Assembly (NCBI GenBank): GCA_030672225.1
Contig: DAOVGW010000009.1
Span: 1-12,147, forward strand
Direction of reading: 5' to 3'
DNA from: Dehalococcoidales bacterium
Lineage (GTDB): Bacteria > Chloroflexota > Dehalococcoidia > Dehalococcoidales > ARS1013
DNA: 12,147 nt
Part shown: positions 1 to 8,723 of the stretch, piece by piece
Layout: the number at the start of each line of letters is the position of its first letter
How positions within the stretch are numbered: position 1 is the first letter of the stretch
Notes under the pieces: model-generated
Told to the model about the DNA's origin: nothing
Databases searched by the model: none
The model's input: the letters and a program-made list of their open reading frames with translations, nothing else
Position numbers and translations under genes: made by a program

Positions 1-3000
1 CTCCTTACAAGCCTGGCACCGGGCTGGAATTAGCTTGCCGATGATTACATTTTCCTTAAGCCCGACAAGTCTATCTGCCCTTCCGTAAACTGCGGCATCG
101 GTAAGCACTCTGGTGGTCTCTTGGAAGGAGGCCGCCGCCAGCCAACTACTAGTGCTTAAAGAGGCTCTGGTTATACCCAGGAGTACAGTATGGGCAGTGG
201 CTGGCTCACCCCCTTCAGCCAACACCTTGGCATTAATTTCCTCATAACCGAACTTGTCCACTAGCTCTCCGGGCACCAGGTCAGTATCACCTGAAGAATC
301 AATGCGCACCTTAGCCAGCATTTGACGGACGATGACCTCAATGTGCTTGTCATTTATGTGCACTCCCTGGGAGCAATATACCTTCTGCACTTCCTCTACT
401 AAGTATCGCTGGACTGCCTCCTTACCCAAAATACTCAGAATATCCCGCGGGTTAACCGAGCCATCGGTAAGTCGCTGTCCTGCCTTTACCATATCTCCTG
501 TTTGAACACGGATATGGGTGGCTGCCGGAACAGTATACTCTCGCTCCTCCGTCTCCTCATATTTAATGGACAATTGTCTATCTTCAATAGTTACTTCACC
601 AGCGACACGAGCCAGAATAGGCTGGCTTTCGGTAAGAGCTACTGACGATGACGAAGTTCTTTTCTTAGGCTTAGGCGCTGGACTGGCCAGCACAGTGCCG
701 ATATTCACCCACTGGCCGCTATCCACCATCACCTGCCAGCCAGGCAGCAGCGGATATTCGTCACGGAAGACATCAGTAGTGGTAATCTTAATCCGCCTCC
801 CCTCCTCACTTTCCGCCACTTCAGCCACACCATCTATTTCTGATACTACTGACTGGGCCTTGGGTGGTCTTGTCTCAAAAAGTTCTTCTACTCTGGGCAG
901 GCCGCTGGTGATATCAAGCCCGACTACACCACCGGTGTGGAAGGTGCGTAGCGTTAGTTGAGTGCCTGGCTCACCAATGCTCTGGGCGGCAATTATACCT
1001 ACCGCTGTGCTGAAATCAACTAGATGGCCACGAGCAAGGTCTCGGCCATAGCACCGCTGACAAACGCCCTGCCTGGACAGACAGCCGAGGGGAGACCTGA
1101 CATGAACCCTGGTGAGCCCAGCGGCCATGATTTCACTCGCCTTCTCCTCATCAATCTCTTCGTTGCGGGAAATTATAGTTTCCCCGGTGCTGGGATTAAC
1201 CAGTTTACTGGCTGCTAAGCGGCCAGTTATTCGGTCAGCAAGTGATGGCAGCAGTCCCTTTTCCTGGGGCTCAGAGAGCCATATCCCTTCGATAGTGCCG
1301 CAGTCCTCTTCAAGAACAATAACATCCTGGGTAACATCAATAAGGCGTCTAGTGAGGTAGCCGCTACCTGATGTCCGAAGTGCTGTATCAGCCAGCCCCT
1401 TGCGGGCGCCGTGAGTAGAGATAAAGTATTCCAGGGCACTGAGCCCTTCACGAAGGCTTGACTTGATGGGAAAGTCAATTATTCTACCTGCCGGATTAGT
1501 CATGAGTCCCCGCATACCAGCCAGCTGCCTAATCTGGGAAATGTTCCCCTTGGCTCCTGATGTTGCCATCATGTAGATACTACCGTATTTATCAAGGGAC
1601 TCAGATATAGCGCTGGTGATCCGGTCGGTAGTTTCCGTCCATACCTCTATGACGCCATTATACCTCTCATCCTCAGTGATTAAACCACGACGAAACTGAC
1701 TTCCAATAATGGCAGTCCTTTCCTCAGCTTCTTCCAGTAACTTCTGCTTTTCTGAGGGAACCTCAACGTCACTCATAGCAATCGTAAGTCCCGATTTAGT
1801 GGCGTAACGGAAACCTAGCTCCTTTAAGCCGTCTAGTACCACCGCCATATCTTCATCATTACCTAGTAGCTCAGTACAATCGATTACTATTTGCTTTAAG
1901 CTCGACTTATCAATTGCTTTGTTATAGAAGCCTAGCTCCGAAGGTAAAACCTCGTTAAAGATGATGCGCCCAACGCTAGTTTTTATTCTTTGCCCCTCTT
2001 GTTGCCAGACCTCAATCTCAGCCCTGAGGTCAACAGCACCGAGTTCATAGCCAAGCTTTGCTTCTTCAAAACTACCAAAGACACTGCCTTCCCCCCTAGC
2101 TCCGGGCCTGATAGTAGTCAAGTAGTAGCACCCAAAAACCATATCCAGAGTCGGTATCACCACCGGCTCACCACAGCTCGGCAGCAGCATATTGTGGATG
2201 CTGAGCATCATCTCTCTAGCTTCCTTGACCGCCATCCGAGATAAGGGGACATGAGCTGCCATCTGGTCACCATCAAAGTCAGCATTAAAGGCGGCACATA
2301 CCAGAGGATGTAGCTGAATGGCGCTACCATCAATCAGTACCGGTTCAAAGGCTTGGATACTAAGTCGGTGCAGGGTTGGCGCCCGGTTGAGTAACACTGG
2401 TCGCTCCTTGACAACCTCCTCTAGGATGTCATAAACCTCAGGCTTAGCCCTCTCCACTAGGCGGCGAGCACTCTTAATGTTGTGGGCCAGCCCACCCACC
2501 ACCAGTCGGTGCATAATGAAGGGCTTAAATAGTTCCAGCGCCATCCGTCTGGGTAGTCCACACTGATGAAGCTTGAGCTTCGGGCCGACAACAATGACCG
2601 AGCGCCCGCTATAGTCAACTCGCTTACCCAGCAGATTCTGGCGGAAACGGCCCTGCTTACCCCGTAGCATGTCCGACAGCGACTTCGCTTTATGGTCACC
2701 GCTGGTAGAGACAGCCCTCCCCCTCCGGCCATTATCAATAAGGGAATCAACCGCTTCTTGGAGCATCCTTTTCTCATTGCGGATGATAATTTCCGGTGCT
2801 CCTATTTCAATCAAATGGCGCAAGCGGTTATTACGGTTAATGACTCGCCGATACAGGTCATTAAGGTCACTGGTGGCAAAGCGGCCCCCGTCCAACTGAA
2901 CCATAGGTCTAAGATCAGGAGGCAAGACAGGCAACACAGTTAAAATCATCCACTGCGGCTTATTACCACTGCGGCGAAATGCCTCTACCAGCTGCAATTG

Positions 3001-3825
3001 CTTTGACGCCTTCTTGCGGCGTTGACCCGAGGTAGAGTGGGTTTCCCCAATTAGCCGACTACGCATCTCATCAAGGTCAATATCCTTAAGCAGCTTGAGG
3101 ATAGCCTCAGCCCCCATCCCAGCCTCAAAAATATGGCTATATTTACCCCTTAGCTCGCGATACTGATTCTCAGTGAGTAGAGCACCTACCTTAAGGTCTT
3201 TTAGCTGTTCGGTACTGGCTGGAAGCTCTTCCTCAAGCTGGGCTCCTTCACTCTCAAAATCACGCCGCAGTTGGTTTATCTCCTCTACTGTTGCCTGCTG
3301 CTGCTCCATCTCTGCGATTTTAGCTTCCAGAGCACTCTTACGCTCAGCTACCTGCCGCGGAATATCCTCCTCAAGTTGCTTAAGCGCCTCCTGGCGCGCC
3401 TCCTCGTCAACAGAGGTGATGATATAATGTGAGAAGTATAGAACACGCTCCAGGCTCCTAGCCGACAGGTCAAGCAGTAGTCCTATTCGGCTAGGTATTC
3501 CTCTGGCAAACCAGATATGACTCACTGGGGCTGCCAGCTCAATATTTCCCATTCGCTCCCGGCGCACCTTTGACCGAGCTATTTCAACGCCGCACTTATC
3601 ACAAATAATTCCCTTATAACGCATCCTCTTATATTTACCACAAGCACACTCGAAGTCCTTGGTCGGGCCAAAGATTCTCTCGCAGAAGAGCCCATCCCTT
3701 TCCGGCTTTAGGGTGCGGTAATTGATGGTCTCTGGCTTGGTTACCTCACCATAGGACCAGCTAAGAATCTGCTCTGGTGAAGCCAGAGAGATACGAACTG
3801 CATCAAAATCGTTAACTTCAAGCAT
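1..3825 (-). CDS. rpoC: DNA-directed RNA polymerase subunit beta' (C-terminal end cut by window edge)
   Basis: This is the catalytic beta' subunit of RNA polymerase. The reading frame is open for 1275 codons from the ATG at 3825 to the window edge; I translated most of it and found no frameshift. Visible landmarks in order: the N-terminal zinc site (C60, C62, C75, C78); a charged, probably coiled-coil stretch at about 139-210; the active-site loop NADFDGDQ at 514-521, whose three aspartates (D516, D518, D520) bind catalytic Mg2+; the bridge helix region with STHGARKG just before residue 816; the second zinc site (C842, C915, C922, C925); and the trigger loop with QLTLRTFHTGG at about 956-966. 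The large trigger-loop insertion of Proteobacteria is absent. LKENVIIGKLIPA lies at the window edge, so only a short C-terminal tail should be missing. The start overlaps the rpoB stop by 8 bases, with GAGG six bases upstream of the ATG, which suggests translational coupling. Confidence 0.97.
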   Translation of the reverse strand, partial: MLEVNDFDAVRISLASPEQILSWSYGEVTKPETINYRTLKPERDGLFCERIFGPTKDFECACGKYKRMRYKGIICDKCGVEIARSKVRRERMGNIELAAPVSHIWFARGIPSRIGLLLDLSARSLERVLYFSHYIITSVDEEARQEALKQLEEDIPRQVAERKSALEAKIAEMEQQQATVEEINQLRRDFESEGAQLEEELPASTEQLKDLKVGALLTENQYRELRGKYSHIFEAGMGAEAILKLLKDIDLDEMRSRLIGETHSTSGQRRKKASKQLQLVEAFRRSGNKPQWMILTVLPVLPPDLRPMVQLDGGRFATSDLNDLYRRVINRNNRLRHLIEIGAPEIIIRNEKRMLQEAVDSLIDNGRRGRAVSTSGDHKAKSLSDMLRGKQGRFRQNLLGKRVDYSGRSVIVVGPKLKLHQCGLPRRMALELFKPFIMHRLVVGGLAHNIKSARRLVERAKPEVYDILEEVVKERPVLLNRAPTLHRLSIQAFEPVLIDGSAIQLHPLVCAAFNADFDGDQMAAHVPLSRMAVKEAREMMLSIHNMLLPSCGEPVVIPTLDMVFGCYYLTTIRPGARGEGSVFGSFEEAKLGYELGAVDLRAEIEVWQQEGQRIKTSVGRIIFNEVLPSELGFYNKAIDKSSLKQIVIDCTELLGNDEDMAVVLDGLKELGFRYATKSGLTIAMSDVEVPSEKQKLLEEAEERTAIIGSQFRRGLITEDERYNGVIEVWTETTDRITSAISESLDKYGSIYMMATSGAKGNISQIRQLAGMRGLMTNPAGRIIDFPIKSSLREGLSALEYFISTHGARKGLADTALRTSGSGYLTRRLIDVTQDVIVLEEDCGTIEGIWLSEPQEKGLLPSLADRITGRLAASKLVNPSTGETIISRNEEIDEEKASEIMAAGLTRVHVRSPLGCLSRQGVCQRCYGRDLARGHLVDFSTAVGIIAAQSIGEPGTQLTLRTFHTGGVVGLDITSGLPRVEELFETRPPKAQSVVSEIDGVAEVAESEEGRRIKITTTDVFRDEYPLLPGWQVMVDSGQWVNIGTVLASPAPKPKKRTSSSSVALTESQPILARVAGEVTIEDRQLSIKYEETEEREYTVPAATHIRVQTGDMVKAGQRLTDGSVNPRDILSILGKEAVQRYLVEEVQKVYCSQGVHINDKHIEVIVRQMLAKVRIDSSGDTDLVPGELVDKFGYEEINAKVLAEGGEPATAHTVLLGITRASLSTSSWLAAASFQETTRVLTDAAVYGRADRLVGLKENVIIGKLIPARCQACKE

Positions 3826-6800
3826 TTTCTGCCTCTACCTCTCCACTAATTGCCTCAAGGGCTATGGAAGACGATTCCTGGGTGGCTTCAGGCTCCGTTT
3901 CCGGTTGTTCAGTGGGCTCTTTAATCTTCTCAGAGTGAATTACCTTTTCCTCCTCATTAATCACTTCAACAGCCAGCCCCAAGCTCTGTAGCTCCTTAAC
4001 CAGAACCTTGAAGGATTCTGGCACACCGGGGGCCACAATATCCTCACCCTTCACTATAGCCTCATAGGTTTTAGCTCGCCCGGTGATATCATCCGACTTA
4101 ATAGTCAGCGCTTCCTGGAGATTGTGAGCCGCCCCATAGGCCTCAAGTGACCATACCTCCATTTCACCAAAGCGTTGGCCACCAAACTGGGCCTTACCGC
4201 CTAGAGGCTGTTGGGAAATTAAAGAATATGGGCCGGTAGCCCGGGCGTGGACCTTATCCTCAACCAAGTGGATTAGCTTCATCATGTAGATATAACCCAC
4301 TGTCACCGGCCGGTCAAATGTCTCACCAGTACGGCCATCACGGAGTATAACCTTGCCACTGATGGGCGATGGCAGATTCCTTTCAGTAGCTACTTTGTTC
4401 ACTGCCTGTCCCAGTTCCTCAAGGTTAAGGTCACGGCCAGCTCTGCCCTGCTCCTCAAGCCACAGACGCCGGCAAACCTCCCTTGCCTCTCCCCGGTAGT
4501 CATCGCTGAACACCCTGCCCCCGTCATAGCCTTGACTATTCAGCCACACCTTAGCCAGCTCCAGTTGCACAAATGGGTTATTATTGTCAGCGTCAAAGCT
4601 AACCGCCCCCGCTTTTTGCACCAGCCATCTTCTAGCCAGGGCGTCTTCAATAGCAGTATCATCAGCACCATCAAAGACAGGGGTAAGCACCTTGAAACCC
4701 AGCATTTCGGCAGCCCAGCCGAGGTGAGTTTCCAGAATCTGGCCCAGATTCATCCGTGACGGTACGCCTATAGGATTAAGGATAATATCAATCGGCGTAC
4801 CATCGGGAAGGAAAGGCATATCCTCAGCCGGAGCAATAATGGAGATAACCCCCTTATTACCATGTCGCCCGGCTAGCTTATCACCTACGGAAATCCTCCG
4901 TTTCTGAGCTACCCAGACCTGTACCCATTTGTTAACCCTGACCGGCAGTTCATCACCATCCTCACGGGAGAAAACTCTGACATTTATCACCTTGCCCCAC
5001 TCACCATGAGGCATTCGTAGAGAGGTATCTTTCACCTCACGGGCTTTCTCACCAAAGATAGCCCGTAAGAGCTTTTCCTCAGCCGACAACTCAGTCTCCC
5101 CCTTAGGGGTGATTTTACCGACTAAGATATCGCCTGGACCCACCTCAGCACCAATCCGAATGACGCCGTCTTCATCAAGTTCGCGCAGGCTCTCCTCACC
5201 CACATTAGGTATGTCTCTGGTGATTTCTTCAGGTCCTAACTTGATACTCCGAGCTTCAACCTCGTGCTTGGAAATGTGAATTGAGGTAAATTTATCCGCC
5301 TCAACCAAGCGACTGCTTATAATAATGGCATCCTCAAAGTTATATCCTCCCCAGCTCATAAAGGCGCACAGTATATTCTGCCCTAGTGCCAGCTCCCCCT
5401 GTTCCGTAGCTGAGCTATCAACTAAAACCTGTCCCAGCTCAACACGCTGCCCCTTACTTACTACCGGGCGCTGATTGATACAGGTCCCCTGATTGGTGCG
5501 GACAAACTTCATTAATGGGTAGGTGTCTTCTTCACCATCATCTCCGGTAACCTTAATCTGCGAGCTGGTAACCGAACTTACTATCCCAGCATTCTGGGCA
5601 AACAGTACCTGCCCACTGTAGCGGGCAGCTTCTACTTCCATGCCGGTAGCCACCAAAGGTGACTCAGGACAGAGCAGGGGCACAGACTGCCGCTGCATAT
5701 TAGCTCCCATCAGGGCACGATTAGCGTCATTGTGCTCAAGAAATGGTATCAGTGATGCGGCAACACTGAATATCTGCTTGGGTGATACGTCCATAAAGTC
5801 AATCTTAGCCGGTGCCGCATGCAGGTATTGGTCACCCAGTCTGGCTTCAACCTTTTCATCCACAAACTGGCCATTTTCGTCAAGCCGGGCATTGGCTTGA
5901 GCAATGACACATTTATCCTCTTTATTGGCCGGTAGATAGGTAATCTCATCAGAGACAAAGGGCACCACCCTTATCGTTCTTGGGGCAAGTTCGGCCAGTT
6001 TGGTGGCAAGCTTAGGTGTAATTTTAGCTCCAGCCTTGGCTACGGCTTTGCCCTTATCGCCAAGCACCGCCTCCCCAACTTTCCTGCCCAGCAGTTTATC
6101 ATAGGTGTTATCTATTTCACTGATAACCCTGCGGTAGGGCGTCTCAATGAAGCCATAGCGGTTAATTCTGCCATAGGTTGCCAGGGAGCCGATGAGACCA
6201 ATATTAGGTCCCTCCGGTGTCTCAATGGGACAGATTCTACCGTAGTGCGAATAATGGACATCGCGAACATCAAAGCCAGCACGCTCGCGAGATAGACCCC
6301 CCGGTCCCATCGCCGACAGGCGGCGTTTATGGGTTAGTTCAGCCAGCGGGTTGGTCTGGTCCATAAATTGTGAGAGTTGTGAGCCGCCAAAGAACTCCCT
6401 GATAGCAGCCACTATCGGACGAATGTTTACCAGAGCACCCGGAGTAATCGCGTCAGTGGGGACAATGCTCATTCGCTCCCTGGCAACTCGCTGAAGGCGG
6501 GCTAACCCAATGCGGAACTGATTTTGAATCAGTTCGCCAACAGTGCGCACTCGTCGATTTCCTAGATGGTCAATATCATCAGCGGTGTCATCGCCATTAT
6601 TAACCATGATGATATGCCTGACTATCTCAACAATATCTTCCTTTGCTAGCGCCCGTTCGTCCTCTCCAACCTTGCCTTCAAGCCCTAATCGCTGGTTAAG
6701 CTTGTAGCGACCAACAATTCCCAGGTCATAATGACGACGATTAAAGAATAGGTTAGCTATTAGTTTCTTGGCATTGTCCATGTTAGGCGGATCCCCGGGG

Positions 6801-7564
6801 CGTACCCTTCTATAGATGTCAATCAACGCCCCAGGCTCGTCTCTAACCAATGGTTCCCGCTCTATCGTTTGTCGGATAAAACTGTGTTCCGGAGAGTCAT
6901 CCTCTTTAGAGAACATTTCCAAAAGCTTATCATCACTACCATAACCAATAGCCCGCAAGAGTGTGGTAACCGGAATCTTACGCCGGCCGTCTATCTTGAC
7001 CGAAATTACATCCCGGCTACTGGTCCCAAACTCTAGCCAGGCGCCACGGCTAGGGATTAGACTAGCCCGGCATAATCTGCGACCACTGGTGGCATCCTCT
7101 TCAACAGTGAAATAGACACCAGGTGAACGGAGTAGCTGAGACACTATTACTCGCTCAGTTCCGCTGGTAATAAAGGTGCCCTTAGCTGTCATCAAGGGGA
7201 TGTCACCAAAGAATAGGTCAAATGGTTCCTTGATTTCCCCGGTCCCTTTAACCAGTAATCTTGCCTTAACATATAGGAGCACTGAATAGGTCTGGTCGCG
7301 CTGGTAACATTCCTGCTCACTGTAACGAGGCTCGCGGAACTCGTAGCCAACGAAACTGAGCTCCAGCCTGTTGCCGGTGAAGTCCCTGATGGGAGATGCC
7401 TCTTCCAGTAATTGCTTTATGCCTTCCTCTTGAAACCACCGGAATGAGTCTAATTGGACTTCAGTCAGATTGGGGACATCTATTATCTGGGGTAACGTGG
7501 CATAAGATTTTCTAAAAGCAGAAGGCTTTTCCCTTCCAGAAAGTGTTGGTGACTCAGATACCAT
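3818..7564 (-). CDS. rpoB: DNA-directed RNA polymerase subunit beta
   Basis: This is the complete beta subunit of RNA polymerase, 1248 residues, slightly shorter than the E. coli protein (1342). Seen in order: the N-terminal protrusion and lobe domains; the rifampicin-binding cluster at 393-419 (D402, H412, R415 and S417 match E. coli D516, H526, R529 and S531); PIETPEGPN at 446-454; an insertion at about 481-537; and active-site lysines K896 and K904 in GDKLAGRHGNKG. The C-terminal clamp segment follows (GGKAQFGGQRFGEMEVW). The last 50 residues (1199-1248) are a Glu-rich tail with no conserved motif. The ATG at 7564 has a strong ribosome site, TAAGGAG, five bases upstream. Transcription probably starts near 7678, giving a leader of about 114 bases. 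It forms one unit with rpoC, and no ribosomal protein gene precedes it in the window. Confidence 0.98.
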   Translation of the reverse strand: MVSESPTLSGREKPSAFRKSYATLPQIIDVPNLTEVQLDSFRWFQEEGIKQLLEEASPIRDFTGNRLELSFVGYEFREPRYSEQECYQRDQTYSVLLYVKARLLVKGTGEIKEPFDLFFGDIPLMTAKGTFITSGTERVIVSQLLRSPGVYFTVEEDATSGRRLCRASLIPSRGAWLEFGTSSRDVISVKIDGRRKIPVTTLLRAIGYGSDDKLLEMFSKEDDSPEHSFIRQTIEREPLVRDEPGALIDIYRRVRPGDPPNMDNAKKLIANLFFNRRHYDLGIVGRYKLNQRLGLEGKVGEDERALAKEDIVEIVRHIIMVNNGDDTADDIDHLGNRRVRTVGELIQNQFRIGLARLQRVARERMSIVPTDAITPGALVNIRPIVAAIREFFGGSQLSQFMDQTNPLAELTHKRRLSAMGPGGLSRERAGFDVRDVHYSHYGRICPIETPEGPNIGLIGSLATYGRINRYGFIETPYRRVISEIDNTYDKLLGRKVGEAVLGDKGKAVAKAGAKITPKLATKLAELAPRTIRVVPFVSDEITYLPANKEDKCVIAQANARLDENGQFVDEKVEARLGDQYLHAAPAKIDFMDVSPKQIFSVAASLIPFLEHNDANRALMGANMQRQSVPLLCPESPLVATGMEVEAARYSGQVLFAQNAGIVSSVTSSQIKVTGDDGEEDTYPLMKFVRTNQGTCINQRPVVSKGQRVELGQVLVDSSATEQGELALGQNILCAFMSWGGYNFEDAIIISSRLVEADKFTSIHISKHEVEARSIKLGPEEITRDIPNVGEESLRELDEDGVIRIGAEVGPGDILVGKITPKGETELSAEEKLLRAIFGEKAREVKDTSLRMPHGEWGKVINVRVFSREDGDELPVRVNKWVQVWVAQKRRISVGDKLAGRHGNKGVISIIAPAEDMPFLPDGTPIDIILNPIGVPSRMNLGQILETHLGWAAEMLGFKVLTPVFDGADDTAIEDALARRWLVQKAGAVSFDADNNNPFVQLELAKVWLNSQGYDGGRVFSDDYRGEAREVCRRLWLEEQGRAGRDLNLEELGQAVNKVATERNLPSPISGKVILRDGRTGETFDRPVTVGYIYMMKLIHLVEDKVHARATGPYSLISQQPLGGKAQFGGQRFGEMEVWSLEAYGAAHNLQEALTIKSDDITGRAKTYEAIVKGEDIVAPGVPESFKVLVKELQSLGLAVEVINEEEKVIHSEKIKEPTEQPETEPEATQESSSIALEAISGEVEAENA

Positions 7565-7681
7565 CTCTACTCCTTAAATAGACGTGCGAAAACCGCTTAC
7601 TTTAATGCGAACGCAAAATAAGAAACGTGGCTAATTAAAGGATATAACAGGGTGAAACCTTAAGAGGCATAATTTCAAACT

Positions 7682-7713
7682 ATTATACTACCACTATTAA
7701 TAATATTTGTCAA
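7682..7713 (-). promoter_or_regulatory. Predicted rpoBC promoter
   Basis: Read on the minus strand, a perfect -35 TTGACA (7713-7708) is followed by a 17-base spacer and a -10 TAGTAT (7690-7685). The three bases before the -10 are TGG, an extended -10. A perfect TATAAT overlaps it at 7687-7682, but its spacing of 20 bases is less favourable. An A-rich stretch upstream of the -35 (about 7722-7737) resembles an UP element. The predicted start is near 7678. This is pattern-based only, but the match is strong and correctly placed ahead of rpoB. Confidence 0.75.
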
Positions 7714-7738
7714 GCCCCCAAACTTTTTTGCTTTTATC

Positions 7739-7747
7739 TGATATAAT
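7739..7747 (+). promoter_or_regulatory. Candidate extended -10 promoter for the ABC exporter genes
   Basis: TGA followed by a perfect TATAAT forms an extended -10 element. No credible -35 lies 16-18 bases upstream, which extended -10 promoters can tolerate. The predicted start is near 7754, giving a leader of about 80 bases. A weaker alternative lies nearer the gene: TTGCAA at 7779-7784, a 16-base spacer and TATTAT at 7801-7806, which would leave a leader of only about 23 bases. I cannot tell which is used. Confidence 0.45.
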
Positions 7748-7835
7748 GATGTAATACAGAGGAGAACACGGCACCATTTTGCAAAAGCTTCTGAATACAC
7801 TATTATAATAACAGAAAGTCTATGCAGAGTCTAGT

Positions 7836-8723
7836 ATGGCCATAATCAAGACCTCTAGCCTTACGAAATACTACGGCAAGATACGGGGCATTCAAGACCT
7901 CGACCTGGAGGTAGACGAAGGCGAGATATTTGGTTTTCTAGGCCCTAACGGTGCCGGCAAGACGACCACCATCCGTCTCCTCCTGGACCTTATTCGGCCC
8001 ACCCGGGGGCAGGCTGAGGTTTTTGGACTCGATACCCACCGTAATTCTCTGGAAATCCGCCGGTGCCTGGGCTATGTGCCCGGTGACGTAGTGCTATATG
8101 ATGGCATGACAGGTGGTGAGTTTCTGGCACTGATGGGCAGCTTCCATCAGGGTCATGATGGCCGTCGGCTCAAAGAACTGCAGGAGCAACTGGAGCTAGA
8201 CCTTTCTCGCCAGACCAGAGCCTATTCTAAGGGGATGAAACAGAAACTGGCTATCATCCAAGCATTTATGAACGACCCGAAACTGCTAGTGCTGGATGAA
8301 CCTACTCTAGGGCTAGACCCCCTGATGCAGCACCGGTTCTATGACCTGCTGCTGGAAGAAAAGGCGCGCGGTAAGACGGTATTTTTGTCCTCACACATCA
8401 TACCCGAAGTGGAGAGGGTCTGCGACCGGGTAGGCATAGTGCGTGACGGTCGGCTGGTATCCATTGAGCGGGTGGCTGACCTCAAGTATAAGAAGGTACG
8501 CCGTATGGAGCTTATCTTAAGCCGCGAGCTTTCCCAAGAGGAACTTAAGTTTGAGGGCATGGAAATCCTCAGCATCAAGGGCAAACAGGTAGAACTAAAG
8601 GTGTCGGGCAACATCCCCCGGCTTCTTAAACAGCTATGCCAGCTACCCATTGAGGATATGTCCTTCCCCGAGGCCACCCTGGAGGATACCTTTATGGAGT
8701 TCTACGAAGAGGAGCCAAAATGA
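7836..8723 (+). CDS. ABC-2 type exporter, ATP-binding protein
   Basis: This is the ATPase subunit of an ABC exporter, 295 residues, probably working as a dimer on the inner face of the membrane with the permease encoded next. It shows Walker A GPNGAGKTT (36-44), signature YSKGMKQ (130-136), Walker B LLVLDEP (150-156, catalytic E155), the D-loop GLDP (159-162) and the H-loop H187. The Q-loop position reads YVPGD (80-84), with Gly where Gln is usual. To my knowledge this variant recurs in one branch of ABC-2 exporter ATPases. The C-terminal 80 residues are the variable accessory domain typical of the DrrA/CcmA-like group. The ATG at 7836 is the first in-frame start after a TAA at 7809, and no good ribosome site precedes it. 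The stop overlaps the permease start (ATGA). The substrate is unknown; drugs, lipids and peptides are all possible. Confidence 0.93.
   Translation: MAIIKTSSLTKYYGKIRGIQDLDLEVDEGEIFGFLGPNGAGKTTTIRLLLDLIRPTRGQAEVFGLDTHRNSLEIRRCLGYVPGDVVLYDGMTGGEFLALMGSFHQGHDGRRLKELQEQLELDLSRQTRAYSKGMKQKLAIIQAFMNDPKLLVLDEPTLGLDPLMQHRFYDLLLEEKARGKTVFLSSHIIPEVERVCDRVGIVRDGRLVSIERVADLKYKKVRRMELILSRELSQEELKFEGMEILSIKGKQVELKVSGNIPRLLKQLCQLPIEDMSFPEATLEDTFMEFYEEEPK

Larger units (their letters stand above)
7565..7835. other. Divergent intergenic region between rpoB and the ABC exporter genes
   Basis: These 271 bases hold no gene that I can support. They contain the rpoB leader (about 7565-7678, read leftward), the rpoB promoter and the candidate exporter promoter, whose predicted starts are about 76 bases apart. 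The rpoB leader has two copies of TGCGAA (plus strand, 7585-7590 and 7606-7611) exactly 21 bases apart, and a small TGCG-TT-CGCA hairpin. I see no recognisable riboswitch or ribosomal-protein leader motif. Confidence 0.6.

Noticed and set aside
518..3427. Several open frames of 60-150 codons on the plus strand, and short ones on the minus strand in other frames, inside rpoC
   Set aside because: They lie entirely within the intact rpoC frame, whose conserved motifs are unmistakable. Their translations are Ser/Arg-rich and show no motif.
7585..7611. Two TGCGAA copies 21 bases apart in the rpoB leader
   Set aside because: Only six bases each, inside the transcribed leader. They could be a binding site, but two short repeats are not enough to claim one.
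7759..7811. Possible leader peptide after AGAGGAG at 7758-7764, starting at TTG 7779
   Set aside because: The spacing of about 14 bases is too long, TTG is a weak start, and the peptide has no recognisable feature.
7822..7845. Seven-codon reading frame (ATG at 7822, TAA at 7843) overlapping the start of the ABC ATPase
   Set aside because: There is no good ribosome site before it and a frame this short arises easily by chance.
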